Counted from the stretch's first letter, positions 9,656 to 19,268 are shown. The stretch is DNA of 64,000 nt from Sulfurovum sp. (GCF_015493435.1 NZ_WGDD01000048.1:1-64000), one strand, 5' to 3'. Notes: generated from the letters alone by a model not told the origin. Numbers and translations: made by a program.

Positions 9656-9685
9656 ATTTTATCCAAATAGGGTTAAAGGGTACCT
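9656..9685 (-). promoter_or_regulatory. Predicted aroQ promoter with AGGTACCCTTTA upstream element
   Basis: On the minus strand AGGTACCCTTTA ends at 9674, followed by 12 bases including CTATTTGG and a TAAAAT -10 box (9661 to 9656). It is a near copy of the prs promoter. Confidence 0.6.
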
Positions 9686-9713
9686 ATGAAATATCCCAAA
9701 CAGGAGAGATTTT

Positions 9714-10937
9714 ATGAAAATCATCATTGCTGACTACATCTATAGAGACGGAAAGTTTGCTGAAAACCTTGCTATTGCGTTTGGCACACACATTGAAGCG
9801 GTCGATCTTCCGGAAAAACTTTTGAAAAAATATCCCGATGCAAAGCTGATACGGACCAAACCCTACACCGTACTCTTCCCCGGTTTTATCAATACCCATG
9901 TACACCTTGAATTCTCGGCGAATAAAACCTCGCTCAAGTACGGTACCTTCATGCCGTGGCTCGATTCGGTCATAGAACACCGTGACGACCTGATGAAAGA
10001 CTGCAGCAATGAGATCATGCAGAACGAATGTCAGGAAATGCTGCGTTCGGGCATTACCGCTTTTGGTGCCATTTCCAGTTTCGGGACGGAACTTCAAGTC
10101 TGCGAAGAAAGCCCGCAGCGGGTAGTCTTTTTTAATGAACTCATCGGCTCCAATGCACAGTATGCCGATATGCTCTACGGAGATTTTCTGGAACGCATCA
10201 AAGCTTCGCAGAGTTGTGATGCAGACAGTCTCATTACGCCTGCTGTCGCCATCCACTCGCCCTACTCGGTGCATCCGGTCATTCTGCAGAAAGCCGTCAG
10301 CCTTGCCAAACAGAACAAAATGCCCCTTACGACACATTTTCTTGAATCTCAGGCCGAACGCGAGTGGCTCGAGAAGGCAGAAGGAGACTTTAAAACCTTT
10401 TTTGAAAAATTCTTCAACACGTCCACACCGGTCACTACCATCAGGGAATTCATGCATGCCTTCGACACTTACCCGACACACTTTGTGCACTGCGTACAGG
10501 CAAATGATGAAGAATTGGCATATCTTGCGCAAAAAGGACACACCGTGGCGCACTGTCCGCGTTCCAACCGCTACCTTGGATGCGGCAGGCTTGCCATAGA
10601 GAAGCTGAGAGCACTTGAACTTCCCTACAGTGTAGCCACAGACGGACTGAGTTCGAACGATTCACTCAACATATTCGATGAGTTCAGGTCGGCAATCATG
10701 CTGCACCACCAGGCCCCTGTCCAGGAGCTTTCACTCAGGCTCATCAAAGCTGCTACCGAAGATGCGGCTAAAGCCCTGGGCCTGAACAGCGGCACTCTTG
10801 AAGTAGGAAAGAATGCAGACTTTGCTCTCGTTACACTGCCTGAACTCCCCAAGCGTCCGGAAGAGATCGCACTGTGGAGCATACTCTATACCAGACAGGC
10901 GGATGCGGTCTACATAGAAGGAGAACAATATGTTTGA
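9714..10937 (+). CDS. mqnX: 6-amino-6-deoxyfutalosine deaminase (MqnX-type amidohydrolase)
   Basis: 407 residues, amidohydrolase superfamily. Metal and active-site residues appear in NTHVHLEF, in THFLES, in HCVQ and in VATDGLSSND. The family acts on adenosine-like substrates; in Campylobacterota this clade (HP0267 type) deaminates aminodeoxyfutalosine in the futalosine route to menaquinone. An alternative call is a generic SsnA/TrzN-like chlorohydrolase. It overlaps sppA by 8 bases, an arrangement also seen in Campylobacter. Confidence 0.85.
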   Translation: MKIIIADYIYRDGKFAENLAIAFGTHIEAVDLPEKLLKKYPDAKLIRTKPYTVLFPGFINTHVHLEFSANKTSLKYGTFMPWLDSVIEHRDDLMKDCSNEIMQNECQEMLRSGITAFGAISSFGTELQVCEESPQRVVFFNELIGSNAQYADMLYGDFLERIKASQSCDADSLITPAVAIHSPYSVHPVILQKAVSLAKQNKMPLTTHFLESQAEREWLEKAEGDFKTFFEKFFNTSTPVTTIREFMHAFDTYPTHFVHCVQANDEELAYLAQKGHTVAHCPRSNRYLGCGRLAIEKLRALELPYSVATDGLSSNDSLNIFDEFRSAIMLHHQAPVQELSLRLIKAATEDAAKALGLNSGTLEVGKNADFALVTLPELPKRPEEIALWSILYTRQADAVYIEGEQYV

Positions 10938-11787
10938 ACGCATCAGTGACGGTATCAAATGGATCGGCGATCATTTCAAAGGGCTTCTGTTTCTGCTTAT
11001 CGTACTCATTCTTGTCATGCCGAAATCAGAATCCGAACTCAAACCCGCCAATTTACAGGAGATAAGGCTTTCAGGGCCGATCATAAGTTCCGACAAAGTT
11101 GTCAGAGAAATAGAGAAGGCACAAAAGGACCCTGACATAAAAGGTGTCCTTTTCAATGTCAATTCTCCCGGAGGTTCCGTACCGCCATCCATAGAGATAG
11201 CCTATGCCATCAAAGAGCTCAAAAAACACAAACCTGTCATTGCCTATGCAAGCGGCATCATGGCCAGCGGAAGCTATTATGCTTCCATTTATGCCAACAG
11301 GATCATTGCCAATCCCGGGTCGGTCATCGGTTCTATCGGAGTCATCATGGAAAGCCCTGACCTTGCAGGGATCATGAAAAAAGTCGGCATCAGTATGCAG
11401 GTGGTCAAAGAAGGTACCTACAAAGAAGCCGGTACCCCGACACGCAAATGGACACCCAAAGAGAGAGAAGAACTTCAGCGGCTTACCAAAGATACCTATG
11501 AACTCTTTGTCTCCGATGTTGCCAAAGCAAGAGGACTGGACATTAACCGTTCAAAAACATATGCCGATGCGCATATTTTCTCTTCCAAAAGAGCAAAAAA
11601 AGCAGGCCTCATTGACGAGATCGGTACCATGCATACCGCCAAAACTGAAATAGCAGCCCTGGCAAAAGTCAAAAAACCGGTCTGGAAAGAAAAAGACAAG
11701 TTGGATGCATTTTTGGAAAGCTTCGGCACCCAAAGTCTTGTAAAACTGCAGGGGTATTTTTACGGATTGAAATCCATACTTTTTTAG
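10930..11787 (+). CDS. sppA: Signal peptide peptidase SppA (short form)
   Basis: 285 residues with one N-terminal membrane helix (about 18-36), the single-domain SppA form. It cuts signal peptides left in the inner membrane after protein export. The nucleophile Ser is in GIMASGSYYAS; the catalytic Lys region is KEGTYKEAGTPTRKW. The start overlaps the end of mqnX by 8 bases. A hairpin terminator follows at 11856-11878. Confidence 0.95.
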   Translation: MFERISDGIKWIGDHFKGLLFLLIVLILVMPKSESELKPANLQEIRLSGPIISSDKVVREIEKAQKDPDIKGVLFNVNSPGGSVPPSIEIAYAIKELKKHKPVIAYASGIMASGSYYASIYANRIIANPGSVIGSIGVIMESPDLAGIMKKVGISMQVVKEGTYKEAGTPTRKWTPKEREELQRLTKDTYELFVSDVAKARGLDINRSKTYADAHIFSSKRAKKAGLIDEIGTMHTAKTEIAALAKVKKPVWKEKDKLDAFLESFGTQSLVKLQGYFYGLKSILF

Positions 11788-11855
11788 CACATAAAAGCAT
11801 CTGCCCAGGAAAACATGATAGCCCAATGTACCGACAAATGCACAAAAGAGGAATC

Positions 11856-11878
11856 CCGCATCAATTTATGCGGTTTTT
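11856..11878 (+). terminator. Rho-independent terminator for mqnX-sppA, lying inside the end of the convergent gene
   Basis: CCGCAT (11856-11861) and ATGCGG (11868-11873) form a 6-base stem with a 6-base loop, followed by TTTTT. It overlaps the stop codon of the convergent PLP-enzyme gene at 11866-11868. Confidence 0.65.
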
Positions 11879-13122
11879 GCGGCTGCCTGGAGGAAGTCTT
11901 TGGCGATCGCTTCCGGGTCTTCCAGACCGATGGAGATGCGGATGAGCCCTTCAGTGACGCCGAGGAACTTTCGGGTTTGGGCATCGAAGTCGCTGTATAT
12001 CGTGCTTTGCATATGCAGCGCAAGAGTGCGGTTGTCACCGATGTTGGCCGTGAGTGTAGCCATGTTCAATGCATTGAGGAAGGCAAAAGCACGTTCCGGC
12101 GTGCCGCAGTCAATGGTCAGCAGCGGTCCGCAGCCGTCGGGAAAGTCACTGCGGTAGCGCGCATGGTCTTCGCTTTTGGGAAGCGAGGGATGGTTGACCT
12201 CAATGCCCTCTGGCAGGTTTTCATCCAGTATCTGTGCAACTTTCGCAACGGAACGATTGACACGTTCTACCCTGAGCGCGAGTGTTTCAAGTCCAAGCAT
12301 TGTCAGGAACGAGCCAAAAGCATTGGCTGTCATGCCCATATCCCTGATCGCCCTTTTTTTGCAAATGGGAATAAAAGCCTTTTTACCCATCTTGTTGACG
12401 ATCTTGTGTACATCAGCATATTTTTCATTGAAAAGTTTGTCATTCTTCTCTTTGACCGGTCTGAAAACGGCAACTCCGCCAAGTGCGGCAGAATGTCCGC
12501 TCATATTTTTGGTAGAAGAGTGTACTACAATATCTGCACCCAGTGCCAGGGGCTGAACGATGAGCGGTGTGGCAGTATTGTCCACCATTAAAAGTGTTTC
12601 ATAGGTATTGCAGAGCGCTGCAATTCTTTTGATATCGGGCAGACGGAGGCTCGGATTGCCTACACTCTCCATGATCACCATTTTGACCCCCCGTTTGAGT
12701 GTGGACCCGATATGGTCAAAATCATCAACCTCGCAGAAGGTATTGCTGACACCGAAACGCTTCATGGTCTCATTGACAAGGGTATAGGTTCCGCCAAAAA
12801 AACCGCCGATACAGAGTACTTCATCCCCGGCTTTTAAAAAAGCAGTGGTCACCATGGAGATGGCGCCCATACCCGATGCAGTTGCTATAGCGCCCCATCC
12901 GCCTTCCATTCTGGCAACGACTGATTCAAGCTTGGCATTGGTCGGATTTCCGACTCTGGCATAAAGCGGCTTGTTCACTTCACCCGCAAAGATTCCTTCT
13001 GCCTCTTCGGCATCTGCGTATCCGTATGCGGCAGACGGTACTATGGTCGGTGCAATGGGTCCGGTTTTTGAACCCACACCCTGTACAAGCAGTGTATTAA
13101 AATAATCGAAATCTTTTGTCAT
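11866..13122 (-). CDS. O-acetylhomoserine sulfhydrylase-like PLP enzyme (Cys/Met metabolism family)
   Basis: 418 residues, class I gamma-family PLP fold. Visible are SGMGAISMV (phosphate loop), MESVGNPSLR, VDNTATP with the PLP-ring Asp, and SSTKNMSGHS with the Schiff-base Lys. MetY (sulfide plus O-acetylhomoserine to homocysteine) is the most likely role; MetZ or methionine gamma-lyase cannot be excluded. It lies 8 bases after an Rrf2-type regulator gene, which suggests control by sulfur or cysteine supply. Confidence 0.88.
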   Translation of the reverse strand: MTKDFDYFNTLLVQGVGSKTGPIAPTIVPSAAYGYADAEEAEGIFAGEVNKPLYARVGNPTNAKLESVVARMEGGWGAIATASGMGAISMVTTAFLKAGDEVLCIGGFFGGTYTLVNETMKRFGVSNTFCEVDDFDHIGSTLKRGVKMVIMESVGNPSLRLPDIKRIAALCNTYETLLMVDNTATPLIVQPLALGADIVVHSSTKNMSGHSAALGGVAVFRPVKEKNDKLFNEKYADVHKIVNKMGKKAFIPICKKRAIRDMGMTANAFGSFLTMLGLETLALRVERVNRSVAKVAQILDENLPEGIEVNHPSLPKSEDHARYRSDFPDGCGPLLTIDCGTPERAFAFLNALNMATLTANIGDNRTLALHMQSTIYSDFDAQTRKFLGVTEGLIRISIGLEDPEAIAKDFLQAAAKTA

Positions 13123-13130
13123 CTCTGTTC

Positions 13131-13544
13131 CTATATGGAGTAATTCAAGGTATGATTGGCTTTTTGCTGATAATTCTTGAGTTCGGAAAGAGGAATGTCA
13201 AATACATTCGCCACTCCTTCCCGTATATCTTCCCAGAAGAGTTTCAGTGTCGGATTGTCGGTCCGGCAGACATCGGAAAGCGCATCCGTCTCCAGGATCA
13301 TCACAATATCCTTCAGCGTAATATCTTTAAGCGGTTTAGCCAGTTTGTACCCGCCGTGAGCTCCCTTGACACTGATAAGAATGCTCTTTTTTCGGAGTTC
13401 CAGAAGTATCTGTTCCAAAAAGTTCTGGGGGACAGCCGCCCGGGAAGCGATATCTTTGATCTTGAGGACTGCATCCTCCTGTACCTGACTGAGTTCATGG
13501 AGTGCCGCGACCGCATAGATCGTTTTAGTTGAAATACCTGTCAT
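13131..13544 (-). CDS. Rrf2 family transcriptional regulator (CymR-like)
   Basis: 137 residues: winged helix with AVAALHEL, the recognition-helix region VPQNFLEQILLELRK and the wing GAHGGYKLAKP. There is one cysteine (DVCRTDN) instead of the three that hold the Fe-S cluster in IscR, so it probably does not bind a cluster and is more like CymR, the repressor of cysteine metabolism. It overlaps the end of the DUF4395 gene by 20 bases and lies directly before the sulfhydrylase gene. Confidence 0.88.
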   Translation of the reverse strand: MTGISTKTIYAVAALHELSQVQEDAVLKIKDIASRAAVPQNFLEQILLELRKKSILISVKGAHGGYKLAKPLKDITLKDIVMILETDALSDVCRTDNPTLKLFWEDIREGVANVFDIPLSELKNYQQKANHTLNYSI

Positions 13545-13983
13545 ACTGTAATTTTGCCTTTATGATTTGAAGGACGTAGTATATCCTACATCCTATACAA
13601 AAATCGAACAATGCTTCAAGCAAGGCACAGAAAAGTAACACAACTGCTGCCGCTACAGCGGCCGCTGCAAAACCAAAACTGTAAAGTACCAAAGCAAAAA
13701 ATGCGGTTCCAAGACCAAGGTAAAGAGCAAAACGTTTGGGGGATTCATCGCAGAATCTCGGTGTTGCACCCCACATTGAAAGGATGAACTTTCCCGTCAT
13801 GGAGAAGAGGCTCAGTTCCGGTCTTCGAAACGCTCTTACGGTAAAATCGAAAATGATAATAAAAAGAAACAGTCCTGCCTGCGTAAAAAGGAACAATGCT
13901 GTAAAAAGTGCAACCTGCGAAGAGATCATTCTGGACATATTCGCATCAACCCTTCTTGTTGATATGGGGCATGATGGTGACAT
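13525..13983 (-). CDS. DUF4395 family membrane protein
   Basis: 152 residues from the ATG at 13983, chosen because AAGGAG lies just upstream; an open frame runs 16 codons further up without such a site. It begins with SCPISTRRVDANMSR, the signature of DUF4395, and has about three membrane helices. The C-terminus has LFDFCIGCRIYY with a C-x-x-C. Members often sit beside thioredoxin, rhodanese or sulfur genes; here it heads an operon with an Rrf2 regulator and a sulfhydrylase. Function unknown. Confidence 0.85.
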   Translation of the reverse strand: MSPSCPISTRRVDANMSRMISSQVALFTALFLFTQAGLFLFIIIFDFTVRAFRRPELSLFSMTGKFILSMWGATPRFCDESPKRFALYLGLGTAFFALVLYSFGFAAAAVAAAVVLLFCALLEALFDFCIGCRIYYVLQIIKAKLQYDRYFN

Positions 13984-14027
13984 GTTTTCTCCTTGGCAGT
14001 ACACAGTGTGTAAGAAATATATCTTGG

Positions 14028-14168
14028 GCACCTCTAAATACCCCAGGTCTCTACAAGATACCCGGTTCCAAAGTCAGTTAACAATAGAAGGAGGCTGCAA
14101 CTTTTCCCCAAGGGGTCAAACCGGGTATCCCTTGTCCATTGTACAGATTCTGGGGTTTTTAGAAGTGC
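14028..14168. repeat. 141-base long-hairpin element (MITE-like or structured RNA)
   Basis: Outer arms 14028-14046 and 14150-14168 are inverted repeats matching at 17 of 19 positions. Inner arms GATACCCGGTT (14057-14067) and AACCGGGTATC (14119-14129) are perfect. The loop holds another palindrome, CCCCAAGGGG. No reading frame is evident. It fills most of the 260-base gap between the kinase gene and the DUF4395 gene. It could be a decayed mobile element, a terminator or a small RNA; no second copy was seen. Confidence 0.6.
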
Positions 14169-14243
14169 TTGACAATAATGATGAGCGTAGTTTAACCAAA
14201 ATAATTTTTAAAGTCAAGTAAATCTATAGAATTTATTGTAATT

Positions 14244-15389
14244 TTAGAATTTCAGCCTGAATTCTGTACCCTCGGCAGGTATAGAATCAAGTTTTATGCC
14301 TATATTGTATTGGCTGCAAATACTTTTTACAATACTTAGCCCGATACCGAAACCGCCTGAATAGGAGGTACCTCTCCTGAATTTTTCAAAGATCTCTTTT
14401 TGCTGTTCGGGCTCAATGCCTATACCGTGGTCCCTGATATGAAAGACCTTGTCTTTCAGGGAGATTTCTATCTCGGATCTCGGAGACGAGTATTTGATGG
14501 CATTGCCGATGAGATTTCCAAAAAGAAGAGAAGCCTGGGCTTCAGGGATAGCGAAAAGCATCTCTTCCAGATCGGTTTTGAAGCTGATACGTTTGATCTC
14601 TGCAAGTCCGCTGTAATATGCTATGCTTTTCTCCAAAATTTCTTTCAGGTCAACCACTTCCGTGCTCTCTTTCCTGCTTGAAAAATTCAAATAGGTCAGG
14701 GAACGGTAAATATCATAAAGCTGTTTGGTACTGATGGAAATGTTATTAAGCGTTTTGGCCGTACACTCCCCGCGCTTCAAAGCCTGGTCTGTCGACATAT
14801 GCAATGAGGTAATAGGCGTATTGAGCTCATGGGTCACATCATTGATGAAACGCTCTATCTGTCTTACACGCTGGTGAACGGGTTTCATAAAAAGCTTGGA
14901 GAGTACCCAGGCGATAAGGGCAATGGCAAAAGCAACGATGCCCAGTACGGCCAATACAGAATCTTTCAACTTATGCAGCTGTGCTTTGAGTGTATCGGAT
15001 TGTACAGCAACATAAGAGATATTGAGGTGTTCCCGCGGTGCATCTGAGATCAATACGTTATAACCGTCTACAAGAAAATATCCCGGTCTGATATGCATAT
15101 TCGGATCGACAAGTCTTCCCTCCGTCACTTTTCCCTGTGTATTGATCAGGGCTAAAATCATCTCTTTGGGAACAGCCATAGCTTGCAGCGGTGTCCCATG
15201 CATATGTGCCATGATGATCTCACCTGACTTTTTATCGGCAATATGTTCCAGTTTATAGTATGTTTCCTTTTCAAGCGCATGTTTTTGTGCCGTGTAGTAC
15301 CAGAAACCTGTCAGGGAAAGCAGGAAAAAAGAGGAAACGATATAAAGTCCCAGAAAGGAATAAAAGGATTTCTTTTCCAGATCATTCAT
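14244..15389 (-). CDS. Sensor histidine kinase, copper-locus two-component system 1
   Basis: 381 residues from the ATG at 15389, which overlaps the regulator stop by 8 bases; a frame 10 codons longer is open but unlikely. Helices at about 10-32 and 150-172 flank a periplasmic sensor of about 110 residues with Met and His residues (AHMHG, PNMHI). The H-box is HELNTP, the N-box GNAIKYSS, and the G-boxes DHGIGIE and GFGIGLSIV. It follows copA and its response regulator on the same strand, so a Cu or Ag signal is the likely input (inference). Confidence 0.92.
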   Translation of the reverse strand: MNDLEKKSFYSFLGLYIVSSFFLLSLTGFWYYTAQKHALEKETYYKLEHIADKKSGEIIMAHMHGTPLQAMAVPKEMILALINTQGKVTEGRLVDPNMHIRPGYFLVDGYNVLISDAPREHLNISYVAVQSDTLKAQLHKLKDSVLAVLGIVAFAIALIAWVLSKLFMKPVHQRVRQIERFINDVTHELNTPITSLHMSTDQALKRGECTAKTLNNISISTKQLYDIYRSLTYLNFSSRKESTEVVDLKEILEKSIAYYSGLAEIKRISFKTDLEEMLFAIPEAQASLLFGNLIGNAIKYSSPRSEIEISLKDKVFHIRDHGIGIEPEQQKEIFEKFRRGTSYSGGFGIGLSIVKSICSQYNIGIKLDSIPAEGTEFRLKF

Positions 15390-16035
15390 AACGGTATCCC
15401 ATACCCCTCTGTGTAACAATTTTGTCAGGGCCTATTACTTCTCGCAGATTGCGAATGTAGGAGCGCAGTGTCGCATCGCTCGGAAGCGCATCGAATTCCC
15501 AAAGATTCTGTATCAGCTCTTCCGTACTGATCAGCCTTTGAGGATGCGCAATGAAATATTCCAGTATTTCACACTCTTTGGGACGCAGCGTCATTTCATT
15601 TGTACCGTCACTGACCATATGCTTTTTGGGGTAGTAGGTCAGTTTCCCATCCAGCGTGACAGGGGCATCCTGTTCGATACGGAACAACACCTTGCTCTTT
15701 TCGATACGCAGTCTCAACTCTTCAAGTTCAAACGGTTTGCGTATGTAGTCATGCGCCCCTACATTGAAACTCTCTTTAAGGTGTGCCGTATCTTCATAGG
15801 CGGTAATGATAATGGCCGGAGTGGTATCGTTAAAACTTCTCAGCTCTTCCAGCAGTTCTATACCGCTTTTACCCGGTACATTGATATCAAAGATGAAAAG
15901 GTCATACGATTCTTCATCTATGAACTCCTGGGCCTCTGCCGAATCGAATGCTCTGTGTGTCGTGTAGTATTGCTGCAGATAATCGGTCACAATGTCTCCA
16001 AGGACCGGATCATCTTCCATCAGTAGTATCTTCAC
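15382..16035 (-). CDS. OmpR-family response regulator, copper-locus system 1
   Basis: 217 residues. The receiver domain has the acidic pair D8-D9, phosphoacceptor D50 in FDINVPG and K in IRKPFE. The winged-helix domain has the recognition-helix region PSDATLRSYIRNLREVIG. The start is GTG with AAGGAG upstream. It lies 51 bases after copA and overlaps its kinase by 8 bases. Its likely targets are the 11-base direct repeats at the seven copper promoters. The second regulator at 36059-36730 has nearly the same recognition helix. Confidence 0.93.
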   Translation of the reverse strand: MKILLMEDDPVLGDIVTDYLQQYYTTHRAFDSAEAQEFIDEESYDLFIFDINVPGKSGIELLEELRSFNDTTPAIIITAYEDTAHLKESFNVGAHDYIRKPFELEELRLRIEKSKVLFRIEQDAPVTLDGKLTYYPKKHMVSDGTNEMTLRPKECEILEYFIAHPQRLISTEELIQNLWEFDALPSDATLRSYIRNLREVIGPDKIVTQRGMGYRYE

Positions 16036-16086
16036 CCTTCTCTCCTTGATTGCAGGTATCTGTTTTTTATTTTACTATAATCACGC

Positions 16087-18465
16087 CTATAATTTCACAT
16101 TCTTCAGTCTCAAAGAATTGGAAATGACAGAAACGGAAGAAAAGCTCATCGCTGCCGCAGCAATGACAGGAGAGAGCAAAATGCCAAAGGACGGGTAAAG
16201 CACTCCGGCCGCCACAGGTACACCCAAAGCATTGTAGATAAAGGCAAAAAAGAGGTTCTGGCGAATATTTCCCATCGTAGAACGGCTCAGCCTGATCGCT
16301 CTGATAATACCGGTAAGATCTCCTTTGACCAGAGTCACACCCGCACTTTCCATCGCGACATCGGTACCTGTACCCATGGCTATACCCACATGTGCCTGTG
16401 CCAGTGCGGGAGCATCGTTAACGCCGTCCCCTGCCATGGCTACATGTCTGCCTTCCTTCTGAAGTACCTGGACGACTTTTGATTTTTCTTCAGGAGAAAC
16501 TTCTGCCTGAACTCTGTCAATATTCAGTTTGGAAGCAACCGCTTTGGCTGTCGTTTCGTTGTCTCCCGTCAGCATGACCACTTCTATGCCCTGTTCATGC
16601 AGCTGCCTGATGGCGTCATGCGTTGTTTCCTTTATGGGATCCATCACTCCCAGAAGACCTGCCGCCTTGCCGTCTACCGCGATAAGCATCACTGTCTGTC
16701 CCTCTTGCCTGTAACGGTCGGCGCGTTCCGGAAGATCTTCGGCATCGATTCCCAGTCTCTCAAAGAGTTTGACATTGCCGATCGCCACTTTACTGCCGTC
16801 AACCACACCTGTTACCCCTTCTCCCGTCACAGAATCAAACTCTGTGCTTTTACCCAGCTCAAGCTCTCTGTTTCCCGCACCTTCCACAATGGCTTCGGCA
16901 AGAGGATGCTCACTTGCTTTCTCCAAGGTGGCAGCGGCTTTAAGCATGCTGTTTTCATCGATGCCTTCCTGGGCTTCCAGAGTGACGAGTGTCGGTTTTC
17001 CCTCGGTCAGGGTACCTGTTTTATCCACCACAAGTGTATCGACCTTTTCCAGTATTTCCAGTGCTTCGGCATTTTTAATGAGCACTCCCATGGAGGCACC
17101 CTTGCCTGTACCGACCATGATGGAAACAGGTGTGGCCAGACCAAGTGCACACGGACAGGCGATAATAAGCACTGCTACAGCAGAGACGACCGCATAGGCC
17201 AGACGGGGTTCGGGCCCCCAGAAATACCATCCTGTAAAGGCAAATACCGATATGGCCACAACAATAGGTACGAAATAGCTCGAAACGACATCTGCAAGTT
17301 TTTGGATAGGTGCACGTGAACGCTGTGCCTGTGCCACCATGGTCACGATCTGCGACAGCAGTGTATCTGCTCCGACCTTCTGTGCTTCGATCAGTATGGA
17401 ACCTGTTGCATTGACCGTGGCACCGATCACACTGTCCCCTGCTTTTTTGGGTACGGCTACAGGTTCTCCAGTGATCATCGATTCATCTACATTGCTCTCC
17501 CCGTCAGTCACTACACCGTCCACGGGGATCTTGTCCCCGGGCCGTATACGCAAAATGTCTCCAACTGCCACGGCTTCAAGCGCGATATCTTCTTCTCTGC
17601 CGTCTTCCCTGACGATACGTGCGGTATTGGGTGCCAGCCCAAGCAGTTTCTGAATGGCGGTATTGGTCTGGGAACGAGCGCGAAGTTCCAAGACCTGTCC
17701 CAAAAGCACCAGTGCCACAATGACCGCCGAAGCTTCAAAATAAACATGGACCAGTCCGCCTTCAAAACGCATCTTCGGAGGAAAGATATGAGGAAAAAGC
17801 AGTGCAACCATACTGTAAAGCCATGCTGCTCCTACCCCCAGGGCGATCAGTGTGAACATATTGAGGTTCCAGGTTTTCACAGAGTTGACACCTCTCACAA
17901 AGAAAGGCCAGCCTCCCCAGAGTACTACCGGTGTCGCCAGTGCGAATTCTATCCACTGCACTGCACGCATAGAAAGTCCGGAAGGCAGCCATTGCGGTGC
18001 CAGATCCGCCACCATTGCCAGCAGAAAGACCGGTATGGCCAGAAGGGTGCTGATTTTGAATCTGCGCGTCATATCAGCCAGTTCTTCATTCTCCTCTTCT
18101 TTGAGGCTCGTGACGACCGGCTCAAGTGCCATACCGCATATAGGACAGCTCCCCGGACCTTTTTGGCGAATTTCAGGATGCATCGGACAGGTATAGATTT
18201 TACTGTCTGAACCTGTCTCTGTTTCTGCTGCATCTGCACCGGCAGGGTGATGTTCATGCAGATCAGGGATATCCAGCGGCCTGCAGGAGATACAGGATGC
18301 ATCTGTTTTATCCTTTTTCATACTGTATTTTTGCGGTTCTTCCATGAAAGTATCTTGACACTTCTGTGAGCAGAAGTAGTATGTGTTGCCGTCAAACAGA
18401 GTGTCTAACCCGGTATCTTCCAATATTTCCATGCCGCAGACGGGATCTTTCAATAATGTTTTCAT
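16087..18465 (-). CDS. copA: Copper-translocating P1B-type ATPase
   Basis: 792 residues from the ATG at 18465, which follows AAAGGA; a frame six codons longer lacks a ribosome site. The protein exports Cu+ from the cytoplasm. The N-terminus has no CxxC HMA domain; instead it has a YHS/TRASH-like metal site (PVCGM ... YYFCSQKC, residues 7-35) and a heavy-metal binding domain (YTCPMHPEI ... [10 protein letters not shown], about 90-115). Core motifs are [35 protein letters not shown] and [10 protein letters not shown]. Probable operon with the two-component genes downstream. The promoter carries operator site 1. Confidence 0.97.
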   Translation of the reverse strand: MKTLLKDPVCGMEILEDTGLDTLFDGNTYYFCSQKCQDTFMEEPQKYSMKKDKTDASCISCRPLDIPDLHEHHPAGADAAETETGSDSKIYTCPMHPEIRQKGPGSCPICGMALEPVVTSLKEEENEELADMTRRFKISTLLAIPVFLLAMVADLAPQWLPSGLSMRAVQWIEFALATPVVLWGGWPFFVRGVNSVKTWNLNMFTLIALGVGAAWLYSMVALLFPHIFPPKMRFEGGLVHVYFEASAVIVALVLLGQVLELRARSQTNTAIQKLLGLAPNTARIVREDGREEDIALEAVAVGDILRIRPGDKIPVDGVVTDGESNVDESMITGEPVAVPKKAGDSVIGATVNATGSILIEAQKVGADTLLSQIVTMVAQAQRSRAPIQKLADVVSSYFVPIVVAISVFAFTGWYFWGPEPRLAYAVVSAVAVLIIACPCALGLATPVSIMVGTGKGASMGVLIKNAEALEILEKVDTLVVDKTGTLTEGKPTLVTLEAQEGIDENSMLKAAATLEKASEHPLAEAIVEGAGNRELELGKSTEFDSVTGEGVTGVVDGSKVAIGNVKLFERLGIDAEDLPERADRYRQEGQTVMLIAVDGKAAGLLGVMDPIKETTHDAIRQLHEQGIEVVMLTGDNETTAKAVASKLNIDRVQAEVSPEEKSKVVQVLQKEGRHVAMAGDGVNDAPALAQAHVGIAMGTGTDVAMESAGVTLVKGDLTGIIRAIRLSRSTMGNIRQNLFFAFIYNALGVPVAAGVLYPSFGILLSPVIAAAAMSFSSVSVISNSLRLKNVKL

Positions 18466-18491
18466 TTCTAATCCTTTAGTCATTATTTGGC

Positions 18492-18524
18492 ATTATAGAA
18501 CTTTTTCGTGCACCTTATGTGCAT
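18492..18524 (-). promoter_or_regulatory. copA promoter with tandem 11-base repeat operator (site 1)
   Basis: On the minus strand, ATGCAC (18524 to 18519) and GTGCAC (18513 to 18508) are 11 bases apart. Ten bases further is a TATAAT -10 box (18497 to 18492). This is the same geometry as six other promoters in the copper region. Confidence 0.75.
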
Positions 18525-18552
18525 AATGCTTTTTTATATAAGTTAATAGTCT

Positions 18553-18586
18553 TTTCACATAAATTACACAATAATTTGGTTATAAT
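18553..18586 (+). promoter_or_regulatory. Promoter with tandem 11-base repeat operator (site 2)
   Basis: TTTCAC (CAC at 18556-18558) and TTACAC (CAC at 18567-18569) are 11 bases apart; TATAAT at 18581-18586 follows after 11 bases. It drives the DUF302-like gene at 18616, divergently from copA. Confidence 0.7.
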
Positions 18587-18615
18587 GCAAAAATAATTTA
18601 CACGAAGGATAACAA

Positions 18616-19194
18616 ATGATCAAAACCATACTTGCGTTTATCGGTACGCTCGCGCTTGTTGCTGCCATAGCAATGTTCGTTATGTTCGGAGGCATGATCT
18701 CCAAAGTCAGTACACTTGACTCCGGTGCCATGCCTGCCTATATGAAAATGTTCAACACTGTTCTTGAAACAGGGAATGCTGCCGAAGCCATGGTGCTCGA
18801 ATACAAAGTAGACAAAGAGGTTACCAACGATGAAGTGGCAGAGTCGGTCAAAGCGCTGACGGAAAACCACAATATGCGTCTTACAGGAGATGTCAAAATG
18901 TTCACCAAGAAAGATGCCAAGCCCAATGAAGTCAAACATGCACGTATCTTTTCACTCTGCAGCTTGTTCATTGCCAAGAAATTTCTCAATTTCTCCCACT
19001 ACTATGGCGGTTTCATGCCCTGCCGAATCATGCTTATCGAAATGGGCAACGGTGACCGTTTCCTCTACACCATGGATTTGACACTGATGATACACGGAGG
19101 AAGAACGCTGCCGCCTGAAATGCTTAAAATGGCACAAACCGTACAAACTGCCATGGAAGACATTTCCGCCCGTTCAGCCAAAGGTGATTTCTAA
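18616..19194 (+). CDS. DUF302-like membrane-anchored protein
   Basis: 192 residues. A signal anchor (about 5-28) is followed by a domain whose end, FMPCRIMLIEMGNGDRFLYT, then HGGRTLPPEM, matches the DUF302 pattern (x-PC-R-I-x-x-x-E). DUF302 proteins are of unknown biochemical role and are common in copper and sulfur loci. A second DUF302 gene is at 22156. The copper-type promoter (site 2) and the divergent copA point to a periplasmic copper-stress role (inference). Confidence 0.82.
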   Translation: MIKTILAFIGTLALVAAIAMFVMFGGMISKVSTLDSGAMPAYMKMFNTVLETGNAAEAMVLEYKVDKEVTNDEVAESVKALTENHNMRLTGDVKMFTKKDAKPNEVKHARIFSLCSLFIAKKFLNFSHYYGGFMPCRIMLIEMGNGDRFLYTMDLTLMIHGGRTLPPEMLKMAQTVQTAMEDISARSAKGDF

Positions 19195-19268
19195 TCACCT
19201 GTTCCTGTTCTGCATTCATTTCCAGTCTCTTTTTGGGACGGGGAACAACTTCTGGTTTATCAATCCAT

